DNA of 64,000 nucleotides from Ferruginibacter sp. GTDB lineage: Bacteria > Bacteroidota > Bacteroidia > Chitinophagales > Chitinophagaceae. The stretch spans positions 62,001 through 126,000 of the forward strand of contig JANYGZ010000011.1 in assembly GCA_025362235.1 (NCBI GenBank), in the 5' to 3' direction. Positions 1 to 8,119 of this stretch are shown piece after piece. How positions within the stretch are numbered: the stretch's first letter is position 1; every line of letters starts with the position of its first letter. Both the position numbers and the translations under genes were made by a program. The notes beneath the pieces are model-generated. The model ran no database searches and was not told the DNA's origin. It saw only the letters and a program-made list of their open reading frames with translations.

Positions 1-451
1 CAATCATTTTATTGCTGCCCATACCAAACGAAATTGGTAACTGTGTTTCATCCATTATTTTCTTACGAAGGTCAACTGTCCATTGCAGTGGTTTAAAAAA
101 TTTATCCATTCCCGTAAGGTCCAAATAAAATTCGTCAATAGAAGCTTTTTCAAATAAGGGAGCATTGGCTGCAATAATATCGGTAACCCACCTGCTAAAT
201 TTACTATACTCTTCACGGGTACCCTTTACTATAATTGCCTGCGGGCATAACTGCAAAGCTTTTTTTGAAGGCATGCCTGAATGAATACCAAACTTTCGGG
301 CCTCATAGCTACAGGCAGCCACTACGCCCCTTTCGCTTCCTCCAACAAAAACAGGTTTCCCTTTTAAAGAAGGGTTGTTTAATATTTCAACCGACACAAA
401 AAAAGAGTCAAGGTCAAAATGTACAATAATACGTTGAGGAGTTTTATTCAC
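1..451 (-). CDS. dinB: DNA polymerase IV (DinB), N-terminal part, runs off the left edge
   Basis: This is the amino-terminal half of a Y-family translesion polymerase, which copies damaged templates with low fidelity. Read on the minus strand the product begins at a GTG codon (449-451), because an in-frame stop lies just upstream and no ATG is available. It shows the first catalytic aspartate motif (FDLDSFFVSVE, about residues 12-22), the steric-gate and fingers region (GVVAACSYEARKFGIHSGMP) and the second acidic motif (ASIDEFYLDLTG). The sequence is cut at SFGMGSNKM, so the thumb and little-finger domains lie outside the window. It is followed on the same strand by rimM across a small gap but need not be cotranscribed with it. 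Family assignment is secure; the GTG start is inference. Confidence 0.93.
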   Translation of the reverse strand, partial: MNKTPQRIIVHFDLDSFFVSVEILNNPSLKGKPVFVGGSERGVVAACSYEARKFGIHSGMPSKKALQLCPQAIIVKGTREEYSKFSRWVTDIIAANAPLFEKASIDEFYLDLTGMDKFFKPLQWTVDLRKKIMDETQLPISFGMGSNKMI

Positions 452-475
452 CTTACTAATTTACAAATAATATTC

Positions 476-994
476 CTACCTATAAATATCCAGCAATCCA
501 TCAGGTAAAGTAACATATACCTTCCTGTTCTTCTGGTCAATTTTATCCAGCGATTCCTGGTGAATGGGTATCAGGGCTTCTTTGCCATTGAGTAAAATGG
601 CACACAATACCTGGTGTGGCTGTTCAATTACTTCTACAATCTCACCAAGGTCTTCACCGTCATCATTTATAAGGTGAAAGCCCAGCATCGCAATGGGTGC
701 CGATTTTGCGGCAAAATTTTTAAAATCTTCTACGGCAAGCCATACTTCTTTGGGTGTTAATTTACGGGCCGTTTCTTTACTGTCGATGCCCTCGAGTTTT
801 ATATACACTTCCGCATCATTTTTTACGGAAGTGCCCTCAATAAAATAGGGCATAAAATTATCCTTGCCCTCTTCCACAAAAATTGTTTCCAGGCCTTTTA
901 AGGCTGTTTTTTTACCAAGGCTGTGCTGTAATACCAACTCTCCTTTCAGGCCAAAGCTGGCGGCTAATTTTCCTATTTTAAAATACTCGTTCAT
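476..994 (-). CDS. rimM: 16S rRNA processing protein RimM
   Basis: RimM is a ribosome maturation factor that binds S19 and helps assemble the 30S head. The product of about 173 residues starts MNEYFKIGKLAASFGLKGEL, the typical RimM opening with the GxxGLKGEL motif, followed by the N-terminal beta-barrel and a C-terminal PRC-barrel (DDGEDLGEIVEVIEQP, then LIPIHQESLDKID). A longer reading frame starts 13 codons upstream, but that extension is not family-like, so I chose the Met at 992-994. It lies downstream of rpsP in the same direction, a common rpsP-rimM pairing, with a terminator-like hairpin in the 96-base gap. Confidence 0.95.
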   Translation of the reverse strand: MNEYFKIGKLAASFGLKGELVLQHSLGKKTALKGLETIFVEEGKDNFMPYFIEGTSVKNDAEVYIKLEGIDSKETARKLTPKEVWLAVEDFKNFAAKSAPIAMLGFHLINDDGEDLGEIVEVIEQPHQVLCAILLNGKEALIPIHQESLDKIDQKNRKVYVTLPDGLLDIYR

Positions 995-1033
995 TAGCTG
1001 CAAGATACAAATTAAGGTGCCGATAAAGGGCAT

Positions 1034-1065
1034 AAAAAAAGCAATTCCGAGTAATCGAAATTGCT
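1034..1065 (-). terminator. Intrinsic terminator or attenuator between rpsP and rimM
   Basis: Read on the minus strand, arms AGCAATT and AATTGCT, extended by CGA/TCG after a one-base mismatch on each side, enclose a four-base loop. They are followed directly by seven T residues. The hairpin sits between the stop of rpsP and the start of rimM, so it could lower rimM expression relative to the ribosomal protein or fully end the rpsP transcript. Confidence 0.75.
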
Positions 1066-1090
1066 AAAAGAATTAACGCAACAGCAATTA

Positions 1091-1585
1091 TTATTCTGCT
1101 GTTTTGGTTTCTTCAGTTGAAGGTGCATCTGCTGGGGCAGTAGCTTCAACAGCTACAGCGGCCGGGGCTTCAGCTACCTTTCTTACTACCGGTTGGTTGC
1201 GGTTGTCATTACGGGCCTTTCTATGGGCTCCCTGACGTTTTGCAATGTGAGCATCATGCTCAGCACTCCATGCAGTAAATTTTTGCATAGCAACAGCCTC
1301 ATCAAACAGACCTAAACCTACACCTCTTAACAAATGCTTCAAAAATAATACGCCTTTGAAAGAAAGGATACGACGTACAGTGTCAGTAGGCTGAGCACCT
1401 TTGTGTAACCAGTCCAACGCCTTTTGACGGTCTATCTGCACGGTTGCAGGAACAGTTAAAGGATTGTACGTACCAAGTTTCTGAATAAATTTGCCATCAC
1501 GTGGGCTTCGTCCGTCTGCAACTACAATAAAGTAGAACGGTCTTTTTTTAGATCCGTGACGTTGCAGTCTCATTTTTACAGCCAT
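1091..1585 (-). CDS. rpsP: 30S ribosomal protein S16
   Basis: S16 is a small-subunit protein needed for 30S assembly. The first 80 or so residues are the conserved core: [20 protein letters not shown], then [14 protein letters not shown] and LGTYNP. The rest, to residue 164, is a basic then alanine/glutamate-rich tail absent from the shorter (about 80-90 residue) proteobacterial homologues; from memory, tails of this kind occur in Bacteroidota S16. The gene is the upstream member of the rpsP-rimM pair. Confidence 0.97.
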   Translation of the reverse strand: MAVKMRLQRHGSKKRPFYFIVVADGRSPRDGKFIQKLGTYNPLTVPATVQIDRQKALDWLHKGAQPTDTVRRILSFKGVLFLKHLLRGVGLGLFDEAVAMQKFTAWSAEHDAHIAKRQGAHRKARNDNRNQPVVRKVAEAPAAVAVEATAPADAPSTEETKTAE

Positions 1586-1693
1586 AAAAAATAGAAATTT
1601 TTTTGGGTTGTGAATAAATAGGGTTTCTTAATCTCCTTAAAAAAGGAAAGCAAAGTTAACAATCAACATCAAAGTATCCAAATATTTAATGAG

Positions 1694-1991
1694 TGCATTC
1701 CAAAATATTGCTACCGCAAGCGGTTAGATACTATTGCCGTTAAGGCGTTGAGGCGTTTTTATTTATTTTCCAGCACAAGGTCTTGACTACTAAACGGCCA
1801 TTCTTTAATTCTTTACCTAAAAGTTTTATCGGTTTCTTTATTCTATTGCCGTTGAGGCGTTCAGGCGTCTTTATTTAATTTCCAGCACAACGTCTTAACG
1901 ACTAAACGGCCATTCTTTGCCTTCGGGCCCGATGGTTATTTACAGACTGAAATAAAGAACGGCAACGGATAGCTACTATATCTGGAATGCA
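1694..1991. repeat. MITE-like intergenic element with terminal inverted repeats and an internal tandem repeat
   Basis: The ends are inverted: TGCATTCCA at 1694-1702 matches TGGAATGCA at 1983-1991, and partial similarity continues inward (the left end has GCTACCG then TTGCCGTT; the right complement has GTAGCTATCCGTTGCCGTT). Between them are two imperfect direct copies of a unit of about 76 bases (1731-1806 and 1843-1918), both starting CTATTGCCGTT and ending AAACGGCCATTCTTT. There is no coding capacity. It occupies most of the 540-base gap between rpsP and the lipoprotein gene. No clear target duplication was seen. Confidence 0.6.
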
Positions 1992-2125
1992 ACCTATTCA
2001 ATACAGACAGCAATAAATTAGTTGATATGGTTGTTTATATTGGGCGAACTTTAACTAAACACTATTGTTTTTTTAATTGCTTACGTCATCTAAAAATTAT
2101 TATCTTTTCTTAAATTTCATAAAAT

Positions 2126-3265
2126 ATGAAAAAATATTGCTTTTTTTTATTGATATACCTGTTGGGCTGCAGCTCATCCAATCATTTAAAAAAATACTAC
2201 TCTACCGAAGATAAAACTGTTTTTGAGCTTGTAGAAAAGCTGAAAAAAAATCCCAATGATACAGAGGCTTTAAATATGCTGCCGGAAGCTTATACTACGG
2301 CATTGGATAAACGAAAAGCATTAACGCAGGCAAATTATAATAATTTATTACCTGGCGACAATGATATGCAGCTTGCAAAAGAGTATGGTGTGCTGGAAGA
2401 AATGTACCAGCAAATAATTGCCGTACCGGCGGCAAAAAAAATAACCCCCAATTTATGGGACCCATCTTTGCAGATACAGGAAGCAAAAAACAGGGCCGCA
2501 AAAGAATATTACGAACAGGGTTTGCTATACCTGGGTTATGATGGCCGTGAAAATGCAAGACAGGCTTATGATTATTTTAATAAAGCAAACAGCGCAATAC
2601 CTGGCTATCAAAACGTAAGAATACTGATGCAGCAGGCAACAGAAAAAGCTACTATAAATGTAATAGTAAGAGCCGCCAATTATTACAACCATAACTGGGT
2701 TTACTGGGGCTTACAGAACGACTGGCTGCAACAGCAAATCATTACTGATCTCAATAACCAATCCTTCAGGGAAGTGCGTTTTTATTCTGACTGGGAAGCC
2801 AATTCAAAACAAATTCGTGCCGATAGAATTGTAGAATTAAATATTACTGAATTATATGTTGGCCAGGTATACAGCGAACAATATAAAATTAACAGAAGTA
2901 AAGATGTACAAACAGGTTCTACTAAAGATGACCCGCCAAAACCTGTTTACAAAACTGTAACTGCAATTGTTACAGTAACTAAAAGATATATGCAAAGTGC
3001 TGCTACATTAGATTGCCGCATTTATGACCTTGCAAACGGAAATAATATATTGTATGACCGTTTTCCGGGTAATGATGACTGGAAAATAGAAACCGCAACT
3101 TTTACTGGCGACGGGAATGCCCTAACGCAGGATGACTGGAATAAAATTAACAGCAGTAATAATTTCAGGGCACCCACACGAAGTGAAGTGGCAGAAAGGC
3201 TTATCAGAAGTTGCTATCACCTGCTCTTAACCAGAATTAAAACGGGTGTAAAATTTGGCTCGTGA
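2126..3265 (+). CDS. Putative lipoprotein with TPR-like helical region, function unknown
   Basis: The product has 379 residues, with a lipoprotein signal peptide (basic start, hydrophobic run, lipobox LLGC with Cys15), so it should be anchored in the envelope and face the periplasm or surface. Residues 30-180 are helical with TPR-like character (for example an alanine/tyrosine-rich repeat around AKEYYEQGLLYLGYDG). The second half looks like beta strands and turns. I do not recognise a named family. It stands alone, on the opposite strand to the next operon, with which it is convergent across a 20-base gap. Confidence 0.7.
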   Translation: MKKYCFFLLIYLLGCSSSNHLKKYYSTEDKTVFELVEKLKKNPNDTEALNMLPEAYTTALDKRKALTQANYNNLLPGDNDMQLAKEYGVLEEMYQQIIAVPAAKKITPNLWDPSLQIQEAKNRAAKEYYEQGLLYLGYDGRENARQAYDYFNKANSAIPGYQNVRILMQQATEKATINVIVRAANYYNHNWVYWGLQNDWLQQQIITDLNNQSFREVRFYSDWEANSKQIRADRIVELNITELYVGQVYSEQYKINRSKDVQTGSTKDDPPKPVYKTVTAIVTVTKRYMQSAATLDCRIYDLANGNNILYDRFPGNDDWKIETATFTGDGNALTQDDWNKINSSNNFRAPTRSEVAERLIRSCYHLLLTRIKTGVKFGS

Positions 3266-3285
3266 TTTACGTAATGAGGGTTAGA

Positions 3286-4164
3286 TTATTTTTTATGATT
3301 ACCTAATTTAAAAATACGCGATAAATTAAACCCAAAACGGATATCTCCTCTAAAAAAATTACCAGTGGTTTGAGTAATATATGCCCTTTCATTCATACCC
3401 GTAGCGTTGGAAAATTGTAGCTGAAATACATGGCCACCTGTTTCAATATCTATCCCAATACCTAAGGGAGCAAAAGTAACAGAATCAAGAATTCCAAATG
3501 GATAATGGTAATCCATTGTAATAGCCATTCTTTTAGTAATTTTTAAACGGGCACCGCCACCCATAGCAAAAACATTTTGACTACCTCCTATATTTGCCGC
3601 GTTATTACTATGGAGAAGTATAGGGCTTAGCTGAAAAGAAAATATGGAACTGAATTTACGCCCCACAATCAGTTGTATATATCTGGACGATCTGTCACTA
3701 AAGCCGGGCTTTGTTTCTGTAAAAACCTCCTGAGTCCATAAGGTGGCACCTGCTGCAATTACAATAGAAACAGGTATTGCATTTTCGCCTGTTGATTGCT
3801 GTATAATTCTTTGTTTCAAAAAAATATCCAATTCTTTCATAAACGTACTTCTACCAAAACCAACTGTAGTATTATCAGTAATGCCATAATCAAAACTTAT
3901 ACGCATCGTTGCATTATCAAGCCCGTACAATTGATTGATGCCTGAATTAATATATCCAAAGCGGTGCATGATCCGGAAATCTAAATTACCCTTGTGCAAC
4001 ATCTCAGTGGAATGCGCATAAATTACCCTTGTTGATTTAAAAGCGCCGCTTACTTTTTCTTTCTTCGGCATACTATCTTCTACCTCTTTCAAAAGAGATT
4101 GTGCATGCAATTGAACAGTAAATAGCATACTGCATAAAAATATTGTTGCTTTAGTTTTTAGCAT
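3286..4164 (-). CDS. DUF5777-family predicted beta-barrel protein
   Basis: The product has 292 residues with a cleavable signal peptide ending HAQS. The mature protein alternates polar and hydrophobic residues as outer-membrane beta-barrels do and carries the features I associate with DUF5777: FKSTRVIYAHSTEMLHKGNL near the start, FRIMHRFGYINSG, then DNATMRISFDYGI. It is the last gene of a four-gene minus-strand operon (heme-motif lipoprotein, OB-fold protein, YceI, this gene) with 11-27 base gaps. The function is unknown; the context suggests a surface partner of the cytochrome-like lipoprotein (inference). Confidence 0.75.
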   Translation of the reverse strand: MLKTKATIFLCSMLFTVQLHAQSLLKEVEDSMPKKEKVSGAFKSTRVIYAHSTEMLHKGNLDFRIMHRFGYINSGINQLYGLDNATMRISFDYGITDNTTVGFGRSTFMKELDIFLKQRIIQQSTGENAIPVSIVIAAGATLWTQEVFTETKPGFSDRSSRYIQLIVGRKFSSIFSFQLSPILLHSNNAANIGGSQNVFAMGGGARLKITKRMAITMDYHYPFGILDSVTFAPLGIGIDIETGGHVFQLQFSNATGMNERAYITQTTGNFFRGDIRFGFNLSRIFKLGNHKK

Positions 4165-4190
4165 ATTATGTTGAGGTTATGTTATAACAA

Positions 4191-4751
4191 TTATTTTGCT
4201 GTGAGTAACTGAAAAGATGGAATGCTTATAGCAATAGCAATGGTTTTATTTATTTTATCCGAAACAATTGATGGTATTGCTATTTTATAATCGGCCAAAA
4301 CAATACTAAAACTGCAAGATGCCTGAACAATGCCGTTCTTTACGTTTATTGTTGCCGTTGTATTTACAGGGTTAGTTACGCCATGCATTGTTAAAGAACC
4401 ATCTACTTTTACTGTAACCACATTATCTTTCTCAAATGAAATTGCTTTGCTGTTTTCGATAACTCCTGTAAAAACCGCTTTGGGATATTTATCGCTTTCT
4501 ACATAATTTTCATTAAAGTGTTCCTGCATTAACGCTTTCTCAAATTCAAACCCTTTCATTAAAACTGCTAACTCTATCTGCCCTGTAGCAACATCCCAAA
4601 CACTCACTACCTTATTATTGACGGCTTCTATATTTTCTAAGGATGATTTTGAGGAAAAAATAATACTGCCTGTTTTTGTAAAATATTTTGTTTGGGCTGC
4701 CCCGTCAACCGTTAATAAAAGAAACAGTATTGAGAGTCTATAATTTTTCAT
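4191..4751 (-). CDS. YceI-family periplasmic lipocalin-like protein
   Basis: The product has 186 residues with a signal peptide ending near DGAAQT. It shows the YceI pattern: a hydrophobic strand set, LMKGFEFEKALMQEHFNENYVESDKYPKA in the middle (the F-x-x-x-LM-x-x-HF-x-x-NY-x-x-x-x-P signature) and a late SLTMHGVTNPV motif. YceI proteins form an extended barrel that binds polyisoprenoids or other amphiphiles. It is third in the operon, 11 bases after the OB-fold gene. Its ligand here is not evident. Confidence 0.85.
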   Translation of the reverse strand: MKNYRLSILFLLLTVDGAAQTKYFTKTGSIIFSSKSSLENIEAVNNKVVSVWDVATGQIELAVLMKGFEFEKALMQEHFNENYVESDKYPKAVFTGVIENSKAISFEKDNVVTVKVDGSLTMHGVTNPVNTTATINVKNGIVQASCSFSIVLADYKIAIPSIVSDKINKTIAIAISIPSFQLLTAK

Positions 4752-4762
4752 GACTATAAAAT

Positions 4763-5200
4763 TTATTGTTTACTGGTATCAATTATTACACACCGGTTTA
4801 ATTCTACATCCAGTAAAAATCCTGTACAAACTCCTTTGATGGTAATATCATTTCCTTTGCTGTATTTATCAATGCTGCCCACATTCCTTTTATCTAAAAG
4901 ACAACTTACTTTGTGTAATGAATTTGTATCGCCGATAAATACGTTGATGATGGTATCCTGTTGTTTTATAATATCTGTTATTGGGCCAGATACCTGGATT
5001 ATTTTACCCAGGAATTTTTTGTTGGCAATAGTTTCATCATTTTGATAGCCGTTTACAATTACAGAAAAATTTATTTTTTCCGCAGGCTGAAAACCTGAAA
5101 TATCATCTGGCTTACGATGGTATTCTTTATAAAAATAAAAAGCAAAACCAACTGCAATAAACACTGCAACAATGGCAATATTTTTTTTTGCTACTACCAT
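4763..5200 (-). CDS. Membrane-anchored OB-fold (tRNA_anti-like) protein
   Basis: The product has 145 residues with one N-terminal membrane helix (IAIVAVFIAVGFAFYFYKEY). The rest fits the OB-fold family sometimes called tRNA_anti-like: ANKKFLGKIIQVSGPI, then strands leading to VSCLLD and GNDITIKGVCTGFLLDVELNRCVII. The central Cys and the ending KG-x-C-x-G-x-L-x-D-V-x-L are typical. It probably sits on the periplasmic face. Its place between a cytochrome-like lipoprotein and YceI suggests a structural or ligand-handling role; no nucleic-acid role is implied. Confidence 0.75.
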   Translation of the reverse strand: MVVAKKNIAIVAVFIAVGFAFYFYKEYHRKPDDISGFQPAEKINFSVIVNGYQNDETIANKKFLGKIIQVSGPITDIIKQQDTIINVFIGDTNSLHKVSCLLDKRNVGSIDKYSKGNDITIKGVCTGFLLDVELNRCVIIDTSKQ

Positions 5201-5227
5201 TTACTATATTTTGAAAAAGGTAAAAAA

Positions 5228-5821
5228 TTAATTACTATATCCCCCGCCGGCATTTATCCAGTTAGTGATAATATTTTTTTCTGCCTGTGATAAAGGTCCG
5301 GTCGGCGGCATTGTGCCTTCGTCAACAGCCCTTACTTTTATACGGGCTTTGTTTGTAATGATATTACATTCTACCTGGAAATTCATTCCGCCATTCGCCA
5401 ATGAATTATTGTGGCAACTTTGGCATCTTGCTGTCACCAGGCTTTTCATAGAAGTAAACAATGCACCTGCAGTGCCATTAGCAGCAACAGTAACAGCGAC
5501 AGATTTTTCACAACCACCGCCATCTTTTGCAAATACGGTATACGTTCCTGCAGCCACATTAGTAAATTTTCCTGAAGCCTGGTATACACCTCCGTTGTTT
5601 AACTTATACAAAAAAACAGTACTGCCCGTTGCAGTAACGTCAATTGCACCATCTGCAGAACAGGGTTCAGTTGCTTTAGGTGTTGCCGTTATATCAATTA
5701 TTTTACCTGCACAGAGATCTGTTGGAGATGGTGAAGGGCTGCTTTTACTACAGCCAATAAAATTTACAATAATAAAACCAACACGGACAATATGCAGGCA
5801 TCTCGCTATTTTTTTATTCAT
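5228..5821 (-). CDS. Lipoprotein with SprB-like repeat and cytochrome-c-type heme motif
   Basis: The product has 197 residues. An N-terminal hydrophobic segment ends in the lipobox FIGC (Cys24), followed by a Ser/Pro linker. Residues about 40-110 resemble a SprB repeat (paired cysteines, TGSTVFLYKLNNGG, GTYTVFAKDGGGC). The C-terminal part has a single CxxCH heme c site (CQSCH) and a later MPPTG-PLS-x-x-E segment whose Met is a plausible distal heme ligand, as in cytochromes of the planctomycete type. It is the first gene of the four-gene operon. A surface-exposed electron-transfer or heme-storage role is likely but inferred. Confidence 0.75.
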   Translation of the reverse strand: MNKKIARCLHIVRVGFIIVNFIGCSKSSPSPSPTDLCAGKIIDITATPKATEPCSADGAIDVTATGSTVFLYKLNNGGVYQASGKFTNVAAGTYTVFAKDGGGCEKSVAVTVAANGTAGALFTSMKSLVTARCQSCHNNSLANGGMNFQVECNIITNKARIKVRAVDEGTMPPTGPLSQAEKNIITNWINAGGGYSN

Positions 5822-5956
5822 ACAAGTTGTTTGGTAATTATTCGAAACTTATCCTGATAGAGTTGCCTCATGTACATATTTAATAATAGTTTGTTTATTG
5901 TAATTCAACAGAGCGATATAAACAGGCCATAAGTATAATTAATTATTATATGCACA

Positions 5957-5983
5957 TAAAAAAAGAGCCGCGTGCGGCTCTTC
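5957..5983 (-). terminator. Intrinsic terminator downstream of the barrel/sigma-partner gene
   Basis: On the minus strand a strong GC-rich hairpin (AGAGCCGC paired with GCGGCTCT, loop of two) is followed by a run of seven T residues. It lies about 20 bases after the stop codon of the 6003-7316 gene and separates that transcript from the cytochrome operon. Confidence 0.85.
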
Positions 5984-6002
5984 AAAACATGAATACACTT
6001 TT

Positions 6003-7316
6003 TTATTTATGTTTTCTATAAGGAGTATATTTTAAGCCCACTTGCAGTCCGGCAGAATATAATTTAACACTGCCTTCACCAACCCCGGACAAAGGGATGC
6101 TAAAATATGGTTCTGCCAGTAATGAGAAATATGGAGAAAGTTTTTTTTCTAAACCAATTGAAAAATTAAATACAGAAAATAAATTTTTATTACCCGTATA
6201 TTGATATGCATGTTCATGAGGCATACCATTATAGCGGTAATTATAATAATAATAATAGTCTTCCCGTTTCATTATAAATGAAGAAATTCCTATTGTTGTA
6301 TAATATTTTATTGTTGGCTTTTGTAAAAAATCATAACGAAGTGTAATAGGAATATCGTACACCAGGCAATTGGCATTTACTTTTACAATATCTACTGTAT
6401 CGTAGTATGTACCATACTTTGCGGTATAATCATTTGGCCCGGCTACATACTTTTTTTCACCGGCATAAAAACCTGTTTGCACACACAGTTTTTTACTAAG
6501 CTGGTAACCAATACCAATACCAATTTTTGGGGTAAGCTGGCTGTTTTGAAAAGATAAAAATTTTACGCTGCCTATATCTGCGGCAACAGAAGCAAGGAAA
6601 TAAAACCTTGACGAAGTCGATTTTTTTAAGTTGTCTTTTTTACTGCTATCGGGTAAATTTACAACAATGGTATTTTTTAAACTGTCTTTTTGTGTAACGG
6701 TATCGCTAAGGATTACTATGCTGGTATCAGCAGTTATTTTATTTATAGCTGTCGTATCTAAAATAATATTTGAGGAATCAACTTCAGAAGAATGGGCATT
6801 GATATCGGCTATTTCACCAGGATTAGTCTTTGAAAATAATTTTCCTTTTTTAAAACGATGATAGTTGTTACTGTTATAGGTAACATCCCATGTAACAATA
6901 TTATTATTTGAAACCGGTAATTGCCTGGTTGATTGGGTTGAACTTTTGTTTTTCTTTACATCAACGTTTATTTTAATATTGGGATTATCTTCGCTGATGG
7001 TTGGTACTTTTTCTGCAGAAACATTTTTCTCCTTTACAGATTTATCTTCAATATTATCTTCATTGCTATTTATACGGGCATGCTGTACATTTTTTGTTTC
7101 CGGAGATTTATTCTTTAAAAAATAATAACCGGTACCAGCACTAATAAAAACCAAGGGCAATAAAAACCACCATAACAAATAGCGGTGCCTTCTGTTATCT
7201 TCTTTATTTAACCTTGCCTCCATTTTTGCCCAGGCATATTCATCAAAAGCAGGCTCGCTGTTTTCAGCGGCCTCCCTTATACGGTTTTCTATATAATCAA
7301 ATTGCTTTTTGTCCAT
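6003..7316 (-). CDS. Sigma-factor-linked membrane protein with inner-membrane helix and C-terminal beta-barrel
   Basis: The product has 437 residues. Residues 1-45 are charged and would be cytoplasmic, with the motif FDEYAWAKMEARL just before a basic stretch (NRRHR). One membrane helix follows (LLWWFLLPLVFISAGTGYYF, about 46-65). A polar linker of about 170 residues, rich in Asn, Ser, Lys and Asp, leads to a C-terminal beta-barrel-like region from about 237 (FYFLASVAADIGSV) that ends on a typical aromatic strand pattern. The gene overlaps the end of the ECF sigma factor gene by 20 bases, so it is probably its regulator. The N-terminus is too short for a canonical anti-sigma domain. Similar architecture recurs at 37820-39178. 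Confidence 0.75.
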   Translation of the reverse strand: MDKKQFDYIENRIREAAENSEPAFDEYAWAKMEARLNKEDNRRHRYLLWWFLLPLVFISAGTGYYFLKNKSPETKNVQHARINSNEDNIEDKSVKEKNVSAEKVPTISEDNPNIKINVDVKKNKSSTQSTRQLPVSNNNIVTWDVTYNSNNYHRFKKGKLFSKTNPGEIADINAHSSEVDSSNIILDTTAINKITADTSIVILSDTVTQKDSLKNTIVVNLPDSSKKDNLKKSTSSRFYFLASVAADIGSVKFLSFQNSQLTPKIGIGIGYQLSKKLCVQTGFYAGEKKYVAGPNDYTAKYGTYYDTVDIVKVNANCLVYDIPITLRYDFLQKPTIKYYTTIGISSFIMKREDYYYYYNYRYNGMPHEHAYQYTGNKNLFSVFNFSIGLEKKLSPYFSLLAEPYFSIPLSGVGEGSVKLYSAGLQVGLKYTPYRKHK

Positions 7317-7782
7317 AACAATTTATTGCTTTTTCATTAAGCATTTTTTGAATATTTGCTTTTGCTTTAGAAAGATTAGATTTTGATGTACCGACGGATA
7401 TATTTAAACACCTGGCAATTTCCTCATGCTTAAAACCTTCTATTACAAACAAATTAAAAATAGCTTTATAAACAGGTGATAAACGTTGCACCATATCAAG
7501 GATTTCTTTATAACTCATTTTATCGATGGCTGTCTCACTTACTTGCTGCATTTCAAAATGAGATTCTTCTAGTTCAGCAATAAAATAATTTTTATTATTT
7601 TTTCTGAAATGATCAATAGCAGTGTTTACCAATATGCTCTTCATCCAGCCTTTTAGTGAAGACTCATAATTATCATACCTGGGTTTAAAACCAGGCAATT
7701 CCCTGAATACTTTTACAAATCCATCATTAACAACTTCCATAGCATCATCTTTACTATTGCTGTAACGCATACAGATAGCCAT
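7297..7782 (-). CDS. ECF (sigma-70 family) RNA polymerase sigma factor; start codon unclear
   Basis: The protein carries sigma region 2 (MAICMRYSNSKDDAMEVVNDGF, then FRELPGF) and region 4 with its helix-turn-helix (LSPVYKAIFNLFVIEGFKHEEIA, then LNISVGTSKSNLSKAK). It would direct RNA polymerase to its own regulon. The first ATG in frame (7780-7782) falls inside region 2.1. Sigma-like coding continues upstream to about 7875 (HQLEDIIQGCVKANRESQKA) with no ATG, GTG or TTG before an in-frame stop at 7885-7887. The true start is therefore non-canonical, or the 5' end is damaged. The 3' end overlaps the membrane partner gene. Confidence 0.82.
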   Translation of the reverse strand: MAICMRYSNSKDDAMEVVNDGFVKVFRELPGFKPRYDNYESSLKGWMKSILVNTAIDHFRKNNKNYFIAELEESHFEMQQVSETAIDKMSYKEILDMVQRLSPVYKAIFNLFVIEGFKHEEIARCLNISVGTSKSNLSKAKANIQKMLNEKAINCYGQKAI

Positions 7783-7884
7783 AGAAAAACCATAGAAATA
7801 CTGATAGAATGCTTTCTGGCTTTCCCTGTTTGCTTTTACGCAACCCTGGATGATATCTTCAAGTTGATGTGTCGTTGGTAAAAC

Positions 7885-7932
7885 TTAAGGTTGCTTTATA
7901 ATCGAATAAATGATATTAAAGGTTGCTTTAAC
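7885..7932. repeat. Short direct repeat at the 5' end of the sigma gene
   Basis: TTAAGGTTGCTTTA (7885-7898) recurs as TTAAAGGTTGCTTTA (7916-7930), 31 bases apart. It lies exactly where the sigma factor frame loses its start, so a small duplication may have disrupted the original 5' end. The remaining non-coding sequence to about 8119 is AT-rich and shows nothing I can name. Confidence 0.45.
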
Positions 7933-8119
7933 TGTAACTAAATTCTGTAAACCACTTGCATAGCTATGTATAATCAAAGAAATTCAATGCCAAATTAGGT
8001 AGAATTACACCAAAATGCAATTCATCTATAACTTAGAAACCCAGGTAAAAATTGCCTTGATTATTAATATAATTTAGAAAATGAAAATTCTGCCGCTAAG
8101 GCACAAACAAACAAGCTGT

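Noticed and set aside
235-429. Plus-strand frame of 64 codons at the left edge
   Set aside because: It lies antisense to the clear DinB reading frame and has no family-like features.
1694-1991. tRNA or structured RNA gene in the GC-richer part of the gap
   Set aside because: No cloverleaf arms or T-loop consensus; inverted ends and tandem units explain the structure better.
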